Origin: JASSUD01 sp031963005
Lineage (GTDB): Bacteria > Pseudomonadota > Gammaproteobacteria > Burkholderiales > Burkholderiaceae
Direction of reading: 5' to 3'
NCBI GenBank assembly: GCA_031963005.1
Contig: JASSUL010000004.1
Coordinates: forward strand, 102,771 to 166,770
Length of the DNA stretch: 64,000 nucleotides
Below, piece by piece: positions 8,354 through 17,429 of the stretch. The notes beneath the pieces are model-generated. The model saw nothing but the letters and a program-made list of their open reading frames with translations. It had not been told where the DNA came from and did no database searches. Each line of letters starts with the position of its first letter. The first letter of the stretch is position 1. Both the position numbers and the translations under genes were made by a program.

Positions 8354-10498
8354 ATGGCTCCTAGCAATATTGGTTTAGGCATTAACGGCGTTAACCTTTT
8401 TACCACCACGCCACCTATCACGCCTACGCAAAGCTCATGGCCTAGTGCGTGGTCGCATGTGGAATCTGAAAATACAGAAATCAATAATAATATAACAAAT
8501 AGCTCACATAAAGCAAAAAGCACCACTTCTTACAATAGTGATGACATTAAAGAAGCATATTTAAACCTAGAAAAATTCAAGTTGCTTTATAAAAGGTTAC
8601 ATCCCAAAAATAATGAAATCAGTGGCTCCGCTACTTCCCAAGAAGATAAAACAAAAAAGTTAAATTTCTATTTTATTGAAAAATTTAAAGAAGTAACAGG
8701 GGAATTCAAAGCGGAAGAATTAGAAGCAGAAGAATTAGAAACAGAAAAATTAAAAATAGAAAAATTAGAAAGTAAAATTTCATCTATTCTTCATGAAGAA
8801 ATTTCGAAATACGATGATATTCAAGCCAAAGCGGAATTTGATAGATTAAAATCAAATCAACATGAATGGGTAAGTATTTTAAAAGGAAGCATAAATAATG
8901 ATATTGAATTAATAAAAAAAGAAAGAGAAGAAAAAACAAAAACGGCCAATGATATAAAAGCAGAAATTAGCAATACAATTAATGCTAGCTTCCTTTCAGA
9001 AGAAACAAAAAAAACACTTCACACATTAATAGAAAATGCTATTCATGTAGGCGGGCTGGCATTGGCTATTTCAGTTTGCTTATGTTTTCCATTATGTTTT
9101 CCAAATAGTCCAGGCGCATGGACCCCAATAGTAATGGAAATTGCAGGCGCAGCCATTCATGCTGGGCGTCAAAAAGATGTTAAAAATATAGAATCAGAGC
9201 CTGATCAAGCAGCTACTCTTAAAGATACCCTTCAAGAGTTTGCTAAAAAGAATAAAGATTTGAAAAAAGAATTAGATCAATATCCAGGAAAATTATTATC
9301 TATCGACGCTGACAAAACACGTTTGAATTATATTTTAAATGAATATAAGCTAAATGAATATAAGCCTATTGATTTGGATAGGAGGAATAGCAAATCTTTC
9401 CCTTCAAGTCGAAGACAGTCCCTAGCATCAATTGTAACGCACTCCAAGACAAGTAGCCCAAGGTGGAACCAAACAGCTAATAATAGTCCAGCTCTATCTC
9501 CTACAGAGATAAGAAGACAGTCCTTAAATAATTCACCTATTGCCCAAAAAGGATCCGAGTTCGGATCACCATCAGATACAATATTATCAAGGATAATGCC
9601 CTATTCATCTTCGCCTATTATGGAGATTTCAGAGAATTCCTTTTCAAAAGAATCCCATAAATCAGTTGAATATATTCCAGAAATGGAAGAACCAGAAGAT
9701 CCTGTTTTTGAAAATGATGCCTCCAATTCTGAGTTAAATGCGGTTACTTTGTTTGAAGGTGAAGCAGTAGGTATCCTTAACGATAAATTTAGCATCTTAA
9801 AAGATAGTGTAATAAAAATTCTGAATGCGTGCTTTGAGAATTATCCAGGCATGCTAGATGATTTATTAAAAGAGCCGAATAGTAAATTTGAAAATTATAA
9901 AATTGAAGTTAAAAAACTTTCACATGCAGAAAGTTTTCACCAACAAATACAAATAAATAACACCATTGATGTTTCAATTAAGTTTGCATTTGAAATTTTT
10001 GAAGCTTTTCTAAAAATCATAAAAGAAAGTTTTCAAAGATACGCATCAGATATACAAGATATTATTCATCCAAAAGATGAATCTAAAAGAGAAAATACTG
10101 ACAAATTTAACAAAGCAATATTCGATCAGCATATACTTTTTAGAGAAAATTTATTAAACCAAGTAAAAGAGCAGAATAATTCAATACAGGCAGAATCAAA
10201 AAAATTGATAAATGAGTATGAGGAAAATAAAAATGCACAAACATCACTAACAAAGGAAAATTATTCAAGTATAATTAATGGATTAATAGATGAATTTGAC
10301 AGGAATATTAGTATCAAATTTAATTTATTAAGAAACATTAATAAAACATTTATAACATCTCTAAAAAATAATATTTTAAATGAAGTTGATGAAACAGATA
10401 ACGCAGGCAAGGCTTATGCCATGCAATATATAACTATTAAAAATGAAACTGAAAGCAATTTATCTGAAATAGACTCGCAAGAGATAGCTCCCGCTTAA
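8354..10498 (+). CDS. AT-rich 714-residue protein with coiled coil and hydrophobic hairpin, putative secreted effector
   Basis: Not recognised. The first ~35 residues are polar and rich in Thr/Pro/Ser (MAPSNIGLGINGVNLFTTT...), without a Sec signal. Residues ~100-220 are Lys/Glu-rich and coiled-coil-like with a short repeat of EELEAEELETEKLKIEKLE type. One hydrophobic segment follows (~residues 232-262, GGLALAISVCLCFPLCFP and MEIAGAAIHAG). Residues ~340-430 are disordered and Ser-rich, with two RRQSL motifs that fit the basophilic kinase consensus RRxS. The C-terminal third is helical. AT-rich codon use differs sharply from the flanking core genes and suggests foreign or fast-evolving origin. 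A strong terminator follows. Role in host interaction is inference. Confidence 0.6.
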   Translation: MAPSNIGLGINGVNLFTTTPPITPTQSSWPSAWSHVESENTEINNNITNSSHKAKSTTSYNSDDIKEAYLNLEKFKLLYKRLHPKNNEISGSATSQEDKTKKLNFYFIEKFKEVTGEFKAEELEAEELETEKLKIEKLESKISSILHEEISKYDDIQAKAEFDRLKSNQHEWVSILKGSINNDIELIKKEREEKTKTANDIKAEISNTINASFLSEETKKTLHTLIENAIHVGGLALAISVCLCFPLCFPNSPGAWTPIVMEIAGAAIHAGRQKDVKNIESEPDQAATLKDTLQEFAKKNKDLKKELDQYPGKLLSIDADKTRLNYILNEYKLNEYKPIDLDRRNSKSFPSSRRQSLASIVTHSKTSSPRWNQTANNSPALSPTEIRRQSLNNSPIAQKGSEFGSPSDTILSRIMPYSSSPIMEISENSFSKESHKSVEYIPEMEEPEDPVFENDASNSELNAVTLFEGEAVGILNDKFSILKDSVIKILNACFENYPGMLDDLLKEPNSKFENYKIEVKKLSHAESFHQQIQINNTIDVSIKFAFEIFEAFLKIIKESFQRYASDIQDIIHPKDESKRENTDKFNKAIFDQHILFRENLLNQVKEQNNSIQAESKKLINEYEENKNAQTSLTKENYSSIINGLIDEFDRNISIKFNLLRNINKTFITSLKNNILNEVDETDNAGKAYAMQYITIKNETESNLSEIDSQEIAPA

Positions 10499-10527
10499 AA
10501 AATAAAATAATATTTATATATTCTTCC

Positions 10528-10571
10528 ATCAACATAGGGAAATTTGAATTTCCCTATGTTGATTTTTTTTT
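10528..10571 (+). terminator. Rho-independent terminator
   Basis: Perfect 17-bp inverted repeat, 10528-10544 against 10547-10563, with effectively a 2-4 nt loop, followed directly by a run of T. It lies 30 nt after the stop of the 714-residue protein. Confidence 0.9.
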
Positions 10572-10889
10572 GCTTAACCAGCAAAAAAGCGCTGCCAGAA
10601 TGCATAATATAGTGAAGATTTTTGAGCAAATTGAAGGCATCAGAAACCGATCAAGCATATTACTTTTCCGAGTAAAGCTACAGTTTTTAATGGAGTAGCA
10701 TTGATGCTAGGAATGTATTATCTTGACGGAAAGTCAATATATAGATTCTGCAGTGAATTCAGAGTAGTAATGACCCATTTTTTACAAAAGGGGGGAGATG
10801 TCTACACTACCTATTGCTTAAGGGAAACAACGTATTTTTAAGTGCTGAATAGATTCTCTTGTAGAGCAAGGTGCAGACATTAGCGATTT
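10572..10889. other. Intergenic region, no recognisable gene
   Basis: About 320 bp between the terminator and the glycine-zipper protein. Stop codons interrupt all frames; a 32-codon frame from an ATG near 10600 resembles nothing I know. It could be decayed sequence plus a promoter. Confidence 0.4.
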
Positions 10890-11450
10890 ATGTCACTCAT
10901 CGTTGCTGGACGTTTTGATACTTTTGCCGAAGCCCAGAAAGCGGCTAAATACTTATTCGCAGAGGGATTTGCACAAGAGGATGTGACGCTTTTCTTTGTC
11001 AATCCTCCTGGACAACATCATCTGCGTGCCGGTGGTGGAGATCGATCTGTCGATCCTGATTCAAAGAAGGTTTATAAAGGTGCGCGCATGGGACTCTTAC
11101 TTGGCGCTACCGTGGGCGCAAGCATGGGGGCCATGCTTTGTACGGTATTTAAGCTTCCTCTGCTGATTACGGTTATCGCGGCCTCGGTAGGTGCTTACCT
11201 GGGTTCATTGATAGGGGCGATGATCCGAACACATGACTCTGAGCACGGGCCTATCTCTTCCTCTATGCATCAATCGGGTGTGCTTATTGCGATTCATGTC
11301 ACCCCCGACAATCAAGCAGAGGCCCTCGCGGTGCTGCGAAAAACCAAGGCGAAAGATATTGAACGTGCAAATGGTCGTTGGCAGCACGGGCAATGGAGCA
11401 ATTTTGACCCTTTAAAAAAACCCTCGCTGCCTAAAAAATTTGCACTCTGA
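10890..11450 (+). CDS. Membrane protein with glycine-zipper hairpin
   Basis: A 186-residue protein. The N-terminal ~45 residues (IVAGRFDTFAEAQKAAKYLFAEGFAQEDVTLF) look like the small alpha/beta domain seen in general-stress and SPOR-like proteins. Two Gly/Ala-rich transmembrane segments with GxxxG spacing follow (~residues 68-86 and 92-111: GARMGLLLGATVGASMGAML, then VGAYLGSLIGAM). A second alpha/beta half (VLIAIHVTPDNQAEALAVL) comes after. Similar proteins are common in Burkholderia and have no defined role; membrane location is predicted. Core-like codon use. Confidence 0.65.
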   Translation: MSLIVAGRFDTFAEAQKAAKYLFAEGFAQEDVTLFFVNPPGQHHLRAGGGDRSVDPDSKKVYKGARMGLLLGATVGASMGAMLCTVFKLPLLITVIAASVGAYLGSLIGAMIRTHDSEHGPISSSMHQSGVLIAIHVTPDNQAEALAVLRKTKAKDIERANGRWQHGQWSNFDPLKKPSLPKKFAL

Positions 11451-11497
11451 GGGTAACCATCGATTTCGCATCGCAACTAGTATGTCGATGGTTGAGT

Positions 11498-12250
11498 CTA
11501 TGTCCTTGCCATACCTTGTTGAATACGTGTATCGAGTGCATAAAGCTGATCAGGGGTACCGATATTTTCCCAATTTCCACCATACCGCTCGCCAGTCACT
11601 CTGCCTTGCGCCATGGCACTGTGATAATAAGATTTCAGCGCATATGCGGTAGGAGGGGTGCTACGCAAACTTTCAAAAAGCCTTCTATCGTATAGCCCTA
11701 TATTGCCAAAGGTATCGCTTTTTTGATGAGGGGTAAGCGCATGCGCGTAAAGGCGATCGCCCTGTAAATAGAAATCGCCTCGAGGGTGATAATCGGGGTT
11801 GGGAACCATCACTAAGTGCATGCTAGGCGTATTTAAACGCGCCATATCATGCAAACGCGGTAAAAGCTGGGTGTAATCGTAATCACTGAAAACATCGCCG
11901 CTTACCGCCAAAAAAATAGGGCTACTACTTGCACGCTCTAGGAGCGGCAGCGCATAAGCAATGCCACCTGCGGTCTCTAGAGGATAGGGTTCTGCAGAGT
12001 AGGTAATTTCGACACCAAAGCGACTTCCATTGCCCAATACCGCTTCAAATTGCTCACCTAGCCACGCATGATTAATGATAATGCGCCGAAAGCCTGCGCG
12101 TTCCAGCCTTTGAATATTCCACACAATCAAAGGCTGACCACCGACCTGCAGTAAAGGTTTAGGGCAAGTATCGGTAAGAGGACGCATGCGTTCGCCACGA
12201 CCTGCGGCGAAAATCATGGCGGTGAAAGGAGGGGAGAGAGTAAAAGGCAT
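11498..12250 (-). CDS. murU: N-acetylmuramate alpha-1-phosphate uridylyltransferase MurU
   Basis: A nucleotidyltransferase with the signature FAAGRGERMRPLTDTCPKPLL (residues ~14-34), SGDVFSD (metal-binding Asp) and ENIGTPDQL near the C-terminus. In Pseudomonas putida MurU makes UDP-MurNAc from MurNAc-1-phosphate during peptidoglycan recycling. The neighbour upstream on the same strand is an AmgK-like kinase, and lptD is divergent beyond it; that amgK-murU-lptD neighbourhood supports MurU over a sugar-nucleotide transferase for another pathway. Length 250 is slightly over the usual ~225-240. Confidence 0.87.
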   Translation of the reverse strand: MPFTLSPPFTAMIFAAGRGERMRPLTDTCPKPLLQVGGQPLIVWNIQRLERAGFRRIIINHAWLGEQFEAVLGNGSRFGVEITYSAEPYPLETAGGIAYALPLLERASSSPIFLAVSGDVFSDYDYTQLLPRLHDMARLNTPSMHLVMVPNPDYHPRGDFYLQGDRLYAHALTPHQKSDTFGNIGLYDRRLFESLRSTPPTAYALKSYYHSAMAQGRVTGERYGGNWENIGTPDQLYALDTRIQQGMART

Positions 12251-12297
12251 AAAGTACTTTTTTAAATAATGAAAGCAATTTTGATAGAGCGATAAAT

Positions 12298-12376
12298 TAG
12301 ACTTCTTTCGAAACCCTGTAGCAGCGTTATTCCTCCCAACCTACCATACTGCCTACTTGGTTTCGAAAGAGGTCTA
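12298..12376. repeat. MITE-like palindrome between murU and amgK
   Basis: Ends 12298-12315 and 12359-12376 are inverted repeats with one mismatch and start TAGAC(T/C)TCTTTCGAAACC. They resemble the ends of the element at 1366-1454, with an unrelated interior. The right end touches the last codons of amgK. Confidence 0.7.
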
Positions 12377-13546
12377 TTAAAGCAACACGCCCAATTCCTC
12401 TAAAAGATGCGCCAGATCAGCAAGTGCGGGATAACGTTGTGTCACTTGACGTATATATTGTAAAAAGCGCGGAGCATCTTCTAGATAATGCGGTTTATGG
12501 TCTCGGTGGCATAGACGTGCAAAGATCCCCAATACTTTGAGGTGACGTTGCAACCCCATCCATTCCAGCGCACGATAAAAGGTAGAAAAATCGTCTAGAA
12601 CGGGTAATCCCGCTGCCTTAGCACGGTGCCAATACCGCTGTAAGCACGCTTTTTCAAAAGATTCATCCCAACTAATAAACGCATCTCGAAAAAGAGAAAT
12701 CGCGTCGTAGGTGATAGGCCCCCATACGGCATCTTGAAAGTCCAATACCCCCGTCGCACCAGGACATACCATTAAGTTACGTGGCATATAGTCGCGATGG
12801 ACAAAAACACGAGGTTGACCAAGCGCTTCTTCAATCAGCACCGTAAAAAGCTTTTCTAAGCGCTCGCTCTGTGCCCTATGCAAAGTAATGCCTCTATGCC
12901 GCTCTAAATACCATTGAGGAAAAAGCGTCAACTCTTTGTGTAATAGCGCGGCGTCATACTCGGGCAAGGTATGGGGCACGCTTGCGCGTTGCCAGAGGAT
13001 TAACGAATCCAGCGCGGAATCAAAAAGCGCGCGTATGGCATTAGCCGGATCTCCTGATGCATCTATTGCAACGGGATTTTGAGGATCTATTTGCACACGG
13101 CTTAGCATCGTGCTTTGTAAAGTTTTAAGACGATCTATATAAACCACACTACCTAAATCCGTGAGCAACAGGAATCCTTGCTCGATATCCTGTTCAAGGA
13201 TTTGCGGCGCCAGTACCCCTGCCGCTGAAAAAAGCTTTGCAATTTTGATAAATTCCGGGTTTTTCTCTGGAGGAGGCGCATCTACCGCGATAAAACTAGC
13301 AGGATCCGAGGACGATGCATGACTGCATAGACGAAAGTAACGTCGCGCGCCCGCATCATTAGAAACCGCTTGGCAACTCGCGACGTCTAACGCATAGCGC
13401 TGCGCATGCGTGCCAAGCCATTTGCACAAGGCATGCATGCGCGCATCTGATGTATGCGTTGAGCAAAAGGATGAGCCATCCGAGCATGCAGGAGGAGTCA
13501 AAGGAGAGGAAGGAGCGTGCATGAGCGACACTAATAAGGTAATCAA
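12377..13546 (-). CDS. amgK: N-acetylmuramate/N-acetylglucosamine 1-kinase AmgK (aminoglycoside-phosphotransferase fold)
   Basis: Phosphorylates the anomeric position of MurNAc (and GlcNAc), feeding MurU, in the recycling route that bypasses de novo UDP-MurNAc synthesis. The kinase fold shows the catalytic loop H250-R-D252-...-N257 (VFVHRDYMPRNLM) and the metal-binding D269FQD272. The first ~35 residues are poorly conserved; ATG starts at 13522 (residue 9) or 13438 (residue 37) may be the true ones. Length 389 versus ~340 in the family agrees with a shorter N-terminus. A palindromic repeat separates it from murU. Confidence 0.85.
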   Translation of the reverse strand: MITLLVSLMHAPSSPLTPPACSDGSSFCSTHTSDARMHALCKWLGTHAQRYALDVASCQAVSNDAGARRYFRLCSHASSSDPASFIAVDAPPPEKNPEFIKIAKLFSAAGVLAPQILEQDIEQGFLLLTDLGSVVYIDRLKTLQSTMLSRVQIDPQNPVAIDASGDPANAIRALFDSALDSLILWQRASVPHTLPEYDAALLHKELTLFPQWYLERHRGITLHRAQSERLEKLFTVLIEEALGQPRVFVHRDYMPRNLMVCPGATGVLDFQDAVWGPITYDAISLFRDAFISWDESFEKACLQRYWHRAKAAGLPVLDDFSTFYRALEWMGLQRHLKVLGIFARLCHRDHKPHYLEDAPRFLQYIRQVTQRYPALADLAHLLEELGVLL

Positions 13547-13856
13547 TAATGAAAAAAAGCTATCACGCCTATGTCAGTGAGATAGCTACATCGTATTTTT
13601 GTAACAATGGCATCGGAACAGGAAGCAGAATATGGCAAGATACGCTTTGCAAAAAGACGCAAACTATCTACAGATCAAGGATTTGTCTAGGCTTCAGAAA
13701 AGGCAAATCACAAAGATCATAGAGTGCGTAGTATGGAGCATTACTTGAAATGGCCTATACGCCATTCAAATACTATTAAAATGCGCTTCTTTCTTTCCTA
13801 ACCGTCTTCATACCAACATCAGTATGTAGACGAGGAATTTTTCTTATTCGTTCATT
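13547..13856. other. Divergent promoter region amgK / lptD
   Basis: 310 bp with no coding potential. It must carry the leftward promoter of amgK-murU and the rightward promoter of lptD-surA-pdxA. I could not pick a convincing -35/-10 pair. Confidence 0.45.
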
Positions 13857-16292
13857 TTGTCTGCTTCCGTGTACTCTCCCCGTTTATGCATGCGCCGTAC
13901 GCGCTCCCAGCGCTTACTAGCGCATGTCGCGTCGATGGTGTTTTTGATGGAAGCATCCAGCTATGCATCGTATTGCATGGCGCAAGAGCCTCCTACACTA
14001 GCATTCTCTGAACCTTCCGTACAACGCACGGCTCCCACGCCTTCGCGTGATGCAAAACTGCAGCTCAAAATCGATCCCGCACTGACCGAACATCCTTTGT
14101 TACCAGGTGATAAAGCGGCCCGTTTTTTATCGGGAGGGGAAATTCAGGGGCAAGTACGCCAAAAAGTGCAATTAATCCGCTCCAAAAATGCCCGCGCGGA
14201 AATACGCTCTTCCGACTCGATCGTGAAAGCCAATATATTGCGCTATGACCCTGATACGGATCGCGCCGATGCATGGGGCAATGTGCAATTAATCTATCAA
14301 GGGAGTACCCTGACAGGGCCTGAGGCCCATTTAAATGTGCAGGCAAGGCAGGGGTATATGCTTTCCCCAACGTATTATCTCAATGCGACACAGGGGCGGG
14401 GAGAAGCGCAACGAATCAATCTTTTAGGACCTGAACGTGCCACCATTGAAAAGGGAACCTATACGGTGTGTAAAGGGCCTAACCCTGCATGGTATTTAAA
14501 AGCCCGTTTTATCGATCTAGATCAAAGTAATAATCGCGCAGTGGCGCGCGATGCGGCCCTATATTTTAAAAATGTTCCTATATTTGCGAGCCCCTACCTC
14601 TCTTTCCCGCTCACTACAGATCGCCAATCGGGCTTTTTGCCTCCGCGTGTCGAGTTGAACTCCACGTCAGGCATAGATATCACGATTCCTTATTATTTTA
14701 ATATTGCGCCTAATCGCGATTTCACCTTGTATCCTAGAATGTTGAAACGGCGCGGGCCTATGCTAGGTGCAGAGTATCGCTATCTTTCACCGACTTATGC
14801 CGGCTCTATATATATCGAAGATTTGCCGTATGACGCGATGGCAAAACATCGTCGATACGCGATGTACGTACAGCATAAACAAACCTTTGGGCAGGGTTTA
14901 GGCGCGTATGTCAATTACAATCGCGTATCTGACAATACCTATCCGCAAGATATTTGGGGGAATAATTTATTTGTTAACGGCATGCAGTTGCTCTACCCCC
15001 AAGAGGTCGGGCTTACCTGGCAAAATGGGCCATGGAGTATCGTCGCGCGCAGACAGCACTGGCAAACGCTACCGCCTTCTTTATCACCCTATGCGCGTGA
15101 ACCGCAGATTAATGCAAAATTTCAGCGCTATAACTGGGGCGGGGCAACGGGGCATAAAGGAGTGGATGCGAGCGCCGAATTCGATATTTCGCGATTTCGC
15201 ATCATAGGCATGGACGCAGAAGAAGGGCAAAGAGCGGTGTTTAACCCCGCTATTAGCTATCCCATCGTCGAGTCGGCTTATTTCATCACCCCCAAGCTTC
15301 AAGGACATTTCGCGGCCTATGACATCACTGGCGCGCAATCTAGACGTGCCTATATTGCGGTTCCGAGCATCAGTTTGGATACCGGGTTTATTCTGGAACG
15401 TCCGGTGGCCCTTTTTGGACAAGATTTTATTCAAACCTTGGAGCCACGCGCTTATTACGTCTACACCCCTTATCGCCAACAAAATACGATCCCTATTTTC
15501 GATACGGTAGAGTCCGACTTTAGTTTTGCAGAAATTTATACGGCAAATACCTTTGTGGGTAATGACCGTTTTGCAGATGCAAACCGTTTAACCACAGGGA
15601 TGACCACTCGTTTTATTCGTGCGCAAGATGGGGATGAACGAGCGCGCTTTGTCATTGCTCAGCAATATTATTTTGCTCAGCAGCGCACGACCTTAATCCC
15701 CTCCGAATCCCTTTCTGCTGGGAATCACTCTGATTTACTATTGGGCGCCTCTTTTAAAATAGGCGCAGGCCTCGCTTCAGAAACGGGGTTTCAATACAAC
15801 CCCGATATGCACCAACTGATTCGCTCGAATTTGGGTGTTGCATGGAGCCCTGAAAACCATAAAGTATGGAATGCCGCGTACCGCTATACCCGTCCTAATA
15901 CTGCGTTACGCGATCAGCCTGTTCGCCAAGTGATTATGTCTGCCCAATGGCCCATAAGCCGCAAATTATATGGAATAGGGCGGGTCAACTATGATGTCGA
16001 CGGTCGGCGTCTTGCAGATGGATTAATGGGTTTTCAATACAATGCGCCATGCTGGTCATTTGGAGTAGGATTACAGCGCTATGCCAACGGTATTCGATCA
16101 ACAGATCAACCTGGGGGCGGTACGCCTGTGACTACAAGGCCCTTAGGTTCGCGTATTCTTGCGCAACTTGAACTTAAAGGCCTCTCTAGAATCGATAATG
16201 GCTTAATAGAACAGTTTGTCGCTAGTATCCCAGGATATATGCGGCTTCCTTCTACGCAAATACCTGTCTCTCGCTTTACTGAATACGAATAA
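13857..16292 (+). CDS. lptD: LPS-assembly outer-membrane protein LptD
   Basis: Outer-membrane barrel that, with LptE, inserts lipopolysaccharide into the outer leaflet. The frame opens with TTG at 13857; the ATG at 13890 gives a typical signal peptide (MRRTRSQRLLAHVASMVFLM, cleavage near YCMAQ). An OstA-type jellyroll follows (residues ~100-195: VKANILRYDPDTDRADAWGNVQLIYQG), with the family cysteine in TYTVCKGPNPAWYLKA, then a C-terminal barrel with alternating aromatic strands and NAPCWSFGVGLQRY carrying the partner cysteine. Only one cysteine is obvious in each region. Length ~800 is normal. First gene of lptD-surA-pdxA. Confidence 0.95.
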   Translation: MSASVYSPRLCMRRTRSQRLLAHVASMVFLMEASSYASYCMAQEPPTLAFSEPSVQRTAPTPSRDAKLQLKIDPALTEHPLLPGDKAARFLSGGEIQGQVRQKVQLIRSKNARAEIRSSDSIVKANILRYDPDTDRADAWGNVQLIYQGSTLTGPEAHLNVQARQGYMLSPTYYLNATQGRGEAQRINLLGPERATIEKGTYTVCKGPNPAWYLKARFIDLDQSNNRAVARDAALYFKNVPIFASPYLSFPLTTDRQSGFLPPRVELNSTSGIDITIPYYFNIAPNRDFTLYPRMLKRRGPMLGAEYRYLSPTYAGSIYIEDLPYDAMAKHRRYAMYVQHKQTFGQGLGAYVNYNRVSDNTYPQDIWGNNLFVNGMQLLYPQEVGLTWQNGPWSIVARRQHWQTLPPSLSPYAREPQINAKFQRYNWGGATGHKGVDASAEFDISRFRIIGMDAEEGQRAVFNPAISYPIVESAYFITPKLQGHFAAYDITGAQSRRAYIAVPSISLDTGFILERPVALFGQDFIQTLEPRAYYVYTPYRQQNTIPIFDTVESDFSFAEIYTANTFVGNDRFADANRLTTGMTTRFIRAQDGDERARFVIAQQYYFAQQRTTLIPSESLSAGNHSDLLLGASFKIGAGLASETGFQYNPDMHQLIRSNLGVAWSPENHKVWNAAYRYTRPNTALRDQPVRQVIMSAQWPISRKLYGIGRVNYDVDGRRLADGLMGFQYNAPCWSFGVGLQRYANGIRSTDQPGGGTPVTTRPLGSRILAQLELKGLSRIDNGLIEQFVASIPGYMRLPSTQIPVSRFTEYE

Positions 16293-16325
16293 AATCCCTT
16301 TTTGTTGCTCCAAGGAAAAATGATT

Positions 16326-17429
16326 ATGCGCAAGCCAATTAAAACTTTAGGGCGTGTATTACTTGCTTGTATTACTGGGCTTATGCTTATTGCGCTGATC
16401 AGTATTATTAGCAGCTTGCACGCTCCTGCCCAGGCCCAGGAATTATCGCAACCCAATGCGGATACCCTGAAGAATCCCCAATCGGATGGCCTCGAGCTAG
16501 ACCGTGTCATTGCCGTAGTGAACCAAGAGGTCATCACGCAAAGAGAGCTTCGTGCGCGCATACGTCTGATCCAATATCGTATGAAGCAACAAAATGCCCC
16601 TTCTTCCGCGCTGCCCAAGGAAGCGGTCTTTCGTAAGCAGGTTCTCGATCATATGATCCTCCAGCGTGTGCAACTCCAGACAGCACAAGAAGAGGGCATC
16701 GCGTCAGACGATACCGCAGTGGCGCAGGCTTTAGAAAAAGTAGCCCGCAATCAGCATCTCTCCTTAGCAGCTTATCGACGTGCCTTCGAAACCGCGGGGT
16801 TTTCTTGGGCGGCAATACAACGCGATATGCAAGAAGAATTGGCCATTGAGGCACTGCGTCAAAAGGAAGTGGATCGTAAAATCACCATATCCGACATAGA
16901 CGTAGATCAATATTTATCTAATCCTGGATCTAAAGAGGAATTAGCGCAATTCATGGCACACTCGGGGTTACCTGCCTCGATAGAGCAAGTGCATATTCGC
17001 CATATCTTAATTCGCATCAGCCCGCATACGTCAGAACAACACGCGCGTGCAAAACTCCTCGATATTCGTAAAAAAATACTTGCGGGCGCGGATTTTGCCC
17101 AGCTTGCACGCACTTTTTCAGAAGATGGATCTGCTGCACAGGGGGGGGATTTAGGTTGGCTCTCCCTTCAAGATACGGTTCCTGAGTTTGCACAAGCGGC
17201 AAATAAGCTGGCCACTCGCACGCTGAGTCCATTAGTCCATACGGAATATGGTTATCACCTGATCGAAGTATTAGACCGACGCACGCTCAATACGAAAGAC
17301 CAGATGCTAGCTCGAGAACGCGACTTTGCACGACAGGCCATCGCTATGCGTAAAGCAGATCAAGCCTATGGAAGATGGCTCCATAGCTTGCGTCAAAGTG
17401 CCACCATTCAATATAAATTGCCCTTATGA
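16326..17429 (+). CDS. surA: Periplasmic chaperone SurA with a single PPIase domain
   Basis: Chaperone for outer-membrane proteins such as LptD. The ATG at 16326 is chosen: it is spaced 9 nt from AAGGA, and it gives a signal peptide (MRKPIKTLGRVLLACITGLM...APAQAQ). The SurA N-domain begins at ELDRVIAVVNQEVITQRELR. Only one parvulin domain is present (EQVHIRHILIRISP...GGDLGWLS...TEYGYHLIEV); canonical SurA has two. The retained domain runs directly into the C-terminal helix and resembles the second, P2, domain, so P1 is missing; total 367 residues versus ~430-450. The stop overlaps the pdxA start by ATGA. An in-frame G8 tract lies at 17141-17148. Confidence 0.92.
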   Translation: MRKPIKTLGRVLLACITGLMLIALISIISSLHAPAQAQELSQPNADTLKNPQSDGLELDRVIAVVNQEVITQRELRARIRLIQYRMKQQNAPSSALPKEAVFRKQVLDHMILQRVQLQTAQEEGIASDDTAVAQALEKVARNQHLSLAAYRRAFETAGFSWAAIQRDMQEELAIEALRQKEVDRKITISDIDVDQYLSNPGSKEELAQFMAHSGLPASIEQVHIRHILIRISPHTSEQHARAKLLDIRKKILAGADFAQLARTFSEDGSAAQGGDLGWLSLQDTVPEFAQAANKLATRTLSPLVHTEYGYHLIEVLDRRTLNTKDQMLARERDFARQAIAMRKADQAYGRWLHSLRQSATIQYKLPL

